Source: Patagioenas fasciata
Taxonomy: Eukaryota > Chordata > Aves > Columbiformes > Columbidae
NCBI RefSeq assembly: GCF_037038585.1
Contig: NC_092521.1
Span: 108,020,105-108,084,104, forward strand
Direction: 5' to 3'
Length of the DNA: 64,000 nucleotides
Of this stretch, positions 23,601-32,600 are shown piece after piece. Position numbers and translations under genes: made by a program. Under the pieces are notes generated by a model. The model was not told the origin of the DNA. It searched no databases and saw only the letters and a list, made by a program, of their open reading frames with translations. Within the stretch, counting starts at the first letter, position 1, and every line of letters starts with the position of its first letter.

Positions 23601-26600
23601 AGGTGTGGTTAACTTAGATTTTGGAAATGCATGCCCTCCTTAAACCAGCTAGGAAAAGCTGGAATCCTGTTGTTGTGTGCTACTGCTTAGCTTCCATCTA
23701 GGAGGAGGAGGAGGAGGAGTAGATGTGTATAATGCCTGTGACGATGTCAAGGAAGTTTTATGTTGGCAGGCTACACAGAGACAGATCTAGGGGTTTAACA
23801 TTTTCCAGCTATGCAGGGTGTTTTTGTAGGTGATGGTTTATTCTCAGCTTTCTAAACTATCCCACAGCAGCTGCAGTGGTCTTTTTCTCTTTTTTGGGGG
23901 TGGGTGGTTAGCATAGTAAGCAGGGATGAGAGTGGCAACCTGGTGGTTAGTTTCAGAAATGCGTGAGCAGAACTGTCCGGATAGTTTTGCTCACGTTCCT
24001 TTGTGTCAGGAAAAATCAAGTCTGAAGCGATTTGCTTGGAAAAACAATGGACACTGTGCAACTCACGGGGAATTCAGGCACAGACCAACCACGAACACCC
24101 TGCATTGAAATGTAGCCCTCAAAAGTGCTGAGCACACATTAAGCAGAAGTTTTGACTGCTGAAACCCCCTGAAAACCAGTGTTTTCACCAGGGCAGCAAG
24201 TACATGGCTGCTGTAGGTTCAATTGCCCTTTCAGTGCAAGTACTCAGGGGCAGCAACACAGGAGGCATTGTTCACATGCAAGTTGTGCTTTTAGCTGCTT
24301 TGTAGATCAGATGAAACAATAGTAGTTATTAAAGAAGCTTGATCTAGGTGGCTGCTGTTGTGTGATAAATGATCTCCTGTGATCTCTCCCCTCATCAGAA
24401 GCTTTAATATTTTTGTGGTGCGTGAAGTTGGGTTCTAATTAAAATGAATGTGTTTTTCTCCAGGGACACATATTGTTTTCTGAGATCATATAGGCTTATT
24501 TTTTTAATAACTTCTTCTAACAGAAAAATGGCTATTGCAGCTTAACAGGTGAAAATCGTATTTTCAGAATTCTTGTCTTGAATAAGTAACTTACATGTAT
24601 TTGATTTTCTGTCCTACTGCAGTAACTCCCGTCAGCTTAGTCAAAAGCCAATTAAAGATGAGAATACTTTTGAGCAAGAAACTTTTTTTTTTTTTAAATC
24701 CTGACACTCCCAGGAGTTGAAAGGGCCTTAGCTTCATTGTTGCACAGTTTTCATTTGGGATGAGGCATTTTCATTACTTGTTCTATGACTGAAATTCCTT
24801 TAAAGTCGTTCAAGAAGGTCTGCTTGCCTCAAATGATAGCAGTTTAAAAAAAAAATTAAAAAAAAAAAAATGTTTAAAGGGACATTTGAAAGATCAGATA
24901 TTAAAAAACCATCTCAAAATCCAAGCCAACAAAAACTGAACCAGTTGAAATGTGCTGGCTTCAGGTTTCATATGCTAATTTTGCTTTGGTAATATAGCAA
25001 ATCTGCTTTCTCCCTGAAAGGCCTGTTCTGGACCAGCAGTTTTGGTCTCCTTAAATCAAAGGCCTGCCCAAAAGTTCTGTGGAAAAAGTGTTCACTCCAT
25101 TTATTTTGGAAGAGTACCTTGCATCTGCCAAGTATATAGGAATGGATTTTCATGGAACTCCAGTGACAGTCACTTACTTACTTGATTTTACACTCACTCT
25201 GCAACCTGATGCTGACCCAGAGCAGTGTCATGCTCCTGTGGATGGAAAGCCTCTTTAATGAATTGCAGACCTGAAACATCACTGTAACTGAAAGCAAGAT
25301 ATACTGAGATGGCAGGGGGTAGGACTGAGCAGTCAGAAACAGAAACAATTTTGAAATGCTGCATCTAAACTACCTTGCTAGGAATGAAAAGATAGCATTT
25401 GAGTTTATAGCAAGCCTGTCTGTTGATTAGATCTTCAGAAAGGCAGAGCATAGCAATTGTGCTACAGATTTAGCAAGTAAGGGTACAACAGAAGCACTGG
25501 GGACAGATAACATCTGCTATTTTAGTACAAGATAGCTAATTTTTCCAACCGCATATTGCTGGGTTTGAATGACAGCTGGTTTGCTGCAGGATGGAGGGCT
25601 TCTGTTTGAATTCAGGTATCATCTGCGTGTCCTTCTTGCCCAAGAAAACATTTCTGGTGCCACACTTTCCACATTTCAACAAACTGCGCAACAGGTAGGG
25701 ATTGTCACGTAGGTCTGTATGCATTAATTCTTGTGTCTGTTTTGTTAGTTTGTCCTGAAGAGTGGGATAAATGTTGACACGTTACTGAAATATTGATATT
25801 GTTAGCTGGCATAGCATGGACAATGATGGGCCTGATCAAACATCAGAGTCCAAGCTCTTTGCAAACTGAGGTAGCTGTCATGTGGAGCAGGAACTAACCT
25901 GTATTGATACTTTTTCTTAACCACAGGATATTATCTTTAACCTGGTAGTGTTACTTTAGTGTTGAACTTGTCATAATCTAATCCCTGTTGCATTTTTACT
26001 TTTCCAGAATCTGTTACAGAAGACACTGGTGATGATGATGCTGCTGATGAAGATGACGAAGACGACGAAGATGATGATTCTGAAGTTAAAGAAGAAAATG
26101 GTGTATTAGTCTTGAATGATGCAAACTTTGATACCTTTACTGCAGACAAGGACACTGTGCTGCTGGAGTTTTATGCACCATGGTGGGTTCACAGCCTGTG
26201 GTACCTCGTTGGATGCAGGATGGGGTGGCTGTTGAGGGCTTCTCTGACAGGACACACTCCTAAAAACTGAGCTTGGGTTGCAATTTTGAAGGTGACATAG
26301 GAGTAGCTTGCCTGCAGGAGAAGCATTGGACTGCTGTAGTCCAGGGTAGGAGACAGTTCTGGTAGTGTGGAGATACCCTTTCCCTGTCCTCGTGCAATGC
26401 AACATAAAACAGCCTGCTCTTTCTGTTTCCATTCCTGCTCTGTGCCTGTCAGGGAGCAGAGACAGTCCCAGTTAGCCTCAGAGAAGTTATGCAGTGGGGT
26501 CTTGCAGCCTGCTATCATGTCCTTGTGCTGCCCTATTAAGAACTTGTGTATTTACTCGTCTAGATGAAGGAATGTAGGGTACTTCATTAGCAGGGAAATT

Positions 26601-29600
26601 GCTAGAAGGTTTTCCTTCTGAAGTTCAAATTGCTGTCCTTGCCAGAAGAGTGTTGTGTGAATAAGGACATCGTTTGTTTGTAATGTCAGTTTAAACAGTG
26701 CCTCATGCATCTACTTGACGATGATAATTCTGCTGCTGTACCAGGGTACATAGAGTAACACTGGTGTGCTCAGGAGACATACAGTGGGTTTACCTGCATA
26801 CAACTGAGACAAAGACTTTAGGCCAGAATTTATCTTGTCTTGCATTCTTATGGATGAAAATAATGGAGATGATTAGTGGGGGGTGGGAAACAAGAGTAGA
26901 ATATATTTGCAGTCAAGCTGTTGAGTTAATTTTGCAGTCAAAACCCCTGCGTTTGTGGCTTGTTGATCTAAAGACGCCATACTCATTAGTCCTTTTCTAG
27001 TCTTCAAACAGAGGGCAGAAAATGGTCTTGCTTGAGGTGGATTTGCATTTTAAATAAAACCACTCTCTTTAGAGATAAACCCATCCCTGCTTCACAGTAG
27101 GTATTATTTTTGCAGCTGTAGTTTGTCTGCATGAAAACTGAACATGAAGCTTAATGTATCTGAGCAGAAAGATGTGTAGTCATCACAGACTAAGCACTTA
27201 TCTTCTTTCTCTTCCTCCTGCCACTTGAGAGGCTGAGAAGTACAGGCTATCTGCTATACAGAACTTTCCCTCTTTTTTTTAATTTTTCTTAATTTTCCTG
27301 GTTTCTTCTTCAGCTTGTCAAGCTTTCCTTACACTGGTATCCTCTGTCATGCCAGCTTTTGCAGCAGAAGCCTCTCTTCTTCCCAAAGATTCTGGTTTAG
27401 CCAGAGAGAGAGCAGGTGTTTTGATGCTATGATGGGTATGAGATTTCATTAGACCAACTTAACTACTGGTTCATTTTTCCCTTAAGTTCAATTTAGGGTG
27501 CTGTGTAGAGAAGATGAACCTAGATTAGGCAGAAGCTGAAGTCTGAATGAGACCATATTTGGAGGGACAGGGAGGGAGGAAAAGTGCAGTACAAGACCTG
27601 AAATTTTGTTTTGAAAGGAATTGTTGTTTTGTTTTTTGTTTTTTACGATGGCTTTATAAAACACGTGTTGCCTTTTGAATGGGAAAAAAAAAAAAACTTC
27701 AGATTTGAGAAAACAGCACATTAGCTACAGTTACTCTCTACCTTTTCGTGATCTGAAAACATAATAAGACAAGCATTCTTATGTTGATATTGTGAACATC
27801 TGTCAGAAGGCATTTGGAAAATGCAGAATAGCAAAATATTCCTGCGGGTCTGCCGCTCATTTATGTGTCTACTTGTATCTTCCTCTGACAGGTGTGGGCA
27901 TTGCAAGCAGTTTGCTCCTGAATATGAAAAGATAGCCAAAACTCTGAAGGAAAATGACCCTCCCATTCCAGTTGCCAAAGTAGATGCTACGGCAGCCACT
28001 TCACTCGCAAGTCGATTTGATGTCAGTGGCTACCCAACTATCAAAATACTGAAAAAAGGCCAGCCTGTTGACTATGACGGTTCTCGAACAGAAGATGGTA
28101 AATACTAGTCCTTTGCAATTCTCTGTAAGAAGCCAAAGACGTGTATGTTTTCCTTCTTAATGTGACTATTTTGAAGGACTTTGATCTCAAGTTGCTTTAT
28201 CTTAAGCAGAATAATATGAAGGCTGAAATTTTGCCTGCCTTCCAAGTTGGCTGCATGCTAAAGGCCAAATTTGCAGGAAGTGCGTAGTGCTGTTAGTGAT
28301 GGAAGGTTTCTAGAAATAAGACTTGACTAGAAGAGGATAGTTGCTGAAGAATCAGCTATTAAGAAACATCTGGTCTGTATATTGAAAACCACTTGTTCTG
28401 ATGTTCTTGCTTAATGAATGTGTCCAACTTCAGTCAGAGAGGAAAAACAACCTTTTCTGTCTGTTTTGAGATGGAATTCACATGCTATGGTGCTGCAAAG
28501 TATAGATCAGCATAAGTAAGATGCTCTGTGGGTTGAAGAGAAGATTTTCTTGGCAATACCAACAATGAAATAAAGCACAGAGGAGCGTGATTAAGAAAGT
28601 GTTCTCATGTAAGCTTGACATGCAAGCTTTGGCCTAAGACCATTCTTGATACCAACTGTTGCATTTGGTATGATAATGCGAACTTGCTAACTGAACTGTT
28701 GAACTGTATTTCAGCAATTGTGGCCAAAGTAAAGGAAGTTTCTGACCCCAATTGGACCCCTCCACCAGAAGCTACCCTGGTATTGACCCAGGATAATTTT
28801 GATGATGTCGTGAATGATGCTGACATAATCCTGGTGGAGTTCTATGCTCCATGGTAAGCAAGAAGGCAGCCACCTGTACTTTCCTAGCACAGCTGGCCTG
28901 AACACTCTTGGTGAACTTGTTTTCTGTTGTTAGGCCTCCTTTAAAGAGGAGCTCTGTGTAGCTCTGGTATACCTTAGTTCTAATCTGGAACTAGGATCAC
29001 ATTACAGATCACTTGACTAGACAGCAGGGGGTGGTCTCCAAAACTTCACTGAAGATTCTCCTTATTTACTAATTTGGGAACATTTTGAGAGATACTGAAG
29101 AGCAAAGGGTTTGGTCCTTGGTTTAAAAGTGGCCTCTAAAAATGAAACTACCTGTAGTAATGTGGGGCCAGACATAGAGGCTAGTTTCAGATTGGAGAGT
29201 CTTCCTAGACTGAAGTGTCCTATTTAGACTGAATAACCCTATTTCTACTTTTTCCATTGTGGAAGACTTAACTCTGCCAATGCAGGACCTATGGCTTGTA
29301 AAAACAGCCCTCCTCTCTCTTCCCCTAGGTGTGGACACTGCAAAAGGCTTGCTCCAGAATACGAGAAGGCTGCCCAGGAGCTCAGCAAGCGCACACCTCC
29401 TATTCCACTGGCTAAAGTTGATGCCACTGCTGAAACTGAGCTTGCAAAGAAATTCGATGTTACAGGCTACCCAACTCTGAAAATCTTCCGCAAGGGCAAA
29501 CCTTATGACTACAATGGTCCACGGGAAAAATACGGTACTGCATTTTTTGCTTTTTCTAGTTTTCTGAGGGTTTGACCACAAATGTTTTGACATACCTATA

Positions 29601-32600
29601 GGACTTGCAGACAAGTTAACATCATAGCAACGGTAGTTGGGGAAACTTGAAAAAATGTGCTCTCATACCTACATAGGCCACTAGTATTAATTAGTCTTTA
29701 ATCCTTGTATCATCTTACAGTGGTATTATAAGCTCCTTTTGGCATAAAGTAAAATACACATGGCAAAGCAGTGGCAGTACGAGTAAATGGGTAGCCTTTA
29801 TTTGCACTGGAGTGTGCCATAAGGACTGGCAAAGTGTTCAATATTAGGTTTTAATAAGAGAGAAGACTTTAGACTGTCCAAGTAGAACTTTGGCTCATAG
29901 CAGGGTCAGGAGACAGTGAAGGGTCCAGAATTTAAGAAAGGAAGGTTACTTGAAAGATCAGCTGATATGCATGGAACTGGTGCTTGGTCACCTCTTCTGA
30001 AACCAACCTGAAGGAATATCCAGAACTGCAGCTTTAAAAGCTTGGGCTGCAGTCTTGCTGATTTGGTCTTTTAGTTATTGTGGGAGGGCTGCACAGAAAG
30101 AAAGGTGTCTGTGGAAAACATGGTATTAAATGATGTTGTAGACTGAATGCCTGAACCTTTCAGTTAAATACATGTTCTAAACAACTTTTTGGGGGTGGGT
30201 TTTTTTCATAGGTATTGTTGACTACATGATTGAACAGGCTGGTCCTCCATCCAAACAGATTCAGGCTACCAAGCAGGTACAGGAATTTCTGAGGGATGGG
30301 GATGATGTCATCATCATTGGTGTCTTTAGTGGTGAAAATGACAAAGCCTACCAGCTGTATCAGGAAGCAGGTAAAGCATGTTTTAAAATACTAATGTGTG
30401 TTTTGTTGAGATTCTGCCCAGGACTTTGGGCATGGAGAGATACTTTATTTCTGCTCTTGGTTCAGTGGGGGTGGTTGGAGAGGAAGAAGAGGAAGGAGAC
30501 TGAAAGATGATCTTTCACTTGTACTCGAGAAAAAAAGCTCACACCAGGTTGTGAGACTATAACTAACATAGCAGCCAGTTAGAGGAAATAGCGTCTCTCG
30601 GTACTGTGTCCCTAAAAACATGCAGACTAGAAGGAAGCAAAATTCCTAGCTGAGGAAAAAATTGCAACTTCTTGGCTTAAAACCTTGCTAGCTTTGTCAT
30701 CTGCTATTGCTTGTTTCATATCTGACAGTTCCAGAGGCTGGGCTCTCCCAAACTTGTTTGGGGTGGGCAGCCTGGAGAAAGAATCACCATCCATCTTTGA
30801 TCAGTTTAGCTAAACCATTCCTGGTAATGTTTATTCTTAAAAACTGCTGTGACATGACACATTTACAGTCCTTTTAATGATATTGACTACCACACAGAAG
30901 AGGCTAAGCACTCAGAGTGCTCAGTCGCTTTAATCTATCTCTGTGTCTCACATGATCAAAATACTTGCAGCCATTCTTCGTTTTTGCCAGAACCTTGAGA
31001 GCAATATGGGCAAGTTGTCTCTTCTGGCTATATGTGCTTCTGGGGCTACCATAATTTCTAGTTTAATTAGGAGCTGATTTGGTTGCTCAGGCATGGCAAG
31101 ATATTGTCTACCCTGACTTCAGCAAGGCTTTTGACACTGTGTCCCACAATATCCTTATGGGTAAGCTCAGGAAGTGTGGGTTGGATGAGTGGACAGTGAG
31201 ATGGACAGGGAGCTGGCTGGATGGCAGAGCTCAAAGTGTTGTGATCAACAGTGTGGAGTCTGGTTTGTGGCCTGTAGTTAGTGGGGCTCCCCAGGGGTCA
31301 GTACGGGGTCCAGTCTTGTCTGACGTATTCATCAATGACCTGAATGAAGAGATTGAGTGCACTCTCAGCAAGTTCGCTGATTATATGAAACTGGGAGAAG
31401 TGCTTGATAACACCAGAAGGCTGTGCTGCCATCCAGCCAGATCTGGGTAGGCTGGAGGACTGGGCAGAGAAGAACCTAATGAAATTCAACAAAGGCAAGT
31501 GCAGGGTCCTGCACCTAGGGAGGAATAACCCCAGGCACCAGTACAGGTTAGGGGTTGACCTGCTGGAAAGAAGCACTGAAGAGGACTTGGGAGTCCTGAT
31601 GTACAATAGGTTGACCATGAATTCAGCAACGTGCCTTTGTGGCCAAGAAGGCAAATGGTATCCTGGGGTGCATAAGAAAGAGTGTGACCAGCGAGTCAAG
31701 GGAGGTTATCCTGCTCTGCCCTGGTGAGGCCAACCTCTGGCCTACTGTGTCCAGTTTTGGGCTCCCCCATTTAAGAAGGACAAGGAGTTACTGACGAGTG
31801 TCCAGTGGAGAGCTATTAGGTTGGTACAAAAGTAATTACAGTTTTGCACTGTTAAATTTAAGTCATTATAACTAGGCTCAAACGCACCTTTATTAATCAG
31901 AACAGGAACCATTACAATCAACACACTTTTGCTAAAAATAAGTTTGTTTATTCCTGTAGCATAACAATGTATGCTTTGGGATTTGACAAACTCTTGGAAA
32001 GCATTTTCTGCATCCTGCTGTTCGTGGAAGCAGTTTCCCTGCAACAAGTTGTGAAGATGCTTGAAGAAGTGGTAGTTGATGAGAGGTCAGGTGAATATGA
32101 TGGATGAGGCAAAACTTTGTAGCCCAATTTGTTCAACTTTTGAAGCATTGGTTGTGCAGCATGTGGTTCAGCGTTCTTGTGGAGAAGAATTGGGCATACA
32201 TTTAAGAATGTATTCCAGTATCACTCAGCAAATTTCAGTAATGCAAAAAACACAATTCCTTTTGTACCAACCTAATACAAAGATGGTTAGGGGTCTGGAG
32301 CGTCTTTCTTAGGAGGAAAGGCTGAGGGAGCTGGGTCTGTTCAGCTTGGAGAAGGCTGAGGGGGAATCATATTTATGCTTATAAATACCTCAAGGGTGGA
32401 TGTCAGGAGGATGGGACCAGACTCTTTTCAGTGGTGCCCAATGACAGGGTAAAGGGCAACAGGCGTAGGATGAAGCACAGAGGTTCCACCTGAATATGAG
32501 GAGAAACTACTTTGACGGTAACAGAACACTGGAACAGGCTGTCCAGAGAGGTTGTGGAGTCTCCTTCTCTGGAGACATTCAAAACTCGCCTGGACACATT

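Larger units (their letters stand above)
20640..26007 (+). other. PDIA4: PDIA4 intron 1
   Basis: The largest intron but one-third repeats: a minus-strand CR1 (20784-21258), the downstream edge of the CpG island (to about 21460), a possible hAT fragment (about 22780-22890), an antisense open frame (23047-23376), a GGA-rich tract (23700-23719) and copy 2 of the unnamed dispersed repeat (25384-25672). The rest is unremarkable AT-rich sequence. Confidence 0.85.

Noticed and set aside
25937-26155. Ser-rich frame on the minus strand
   Set aside because: It is the antisense shadow of the acidic Asp/Glu codons in PDIA4 exon 2.
29123-29614. 163-codon minus-strand frame
   Set aside because: Antisense to PDIA4 exon 5 and its flanks, so a shadow of real coding sequence.
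30238-30246. GGCTGGTCC match resembling a Y RNA 5' end
   Set aside because: It lies inside PDIA4 exon 6 coding sequence, lacks the following CGA and any matching 3' stem.
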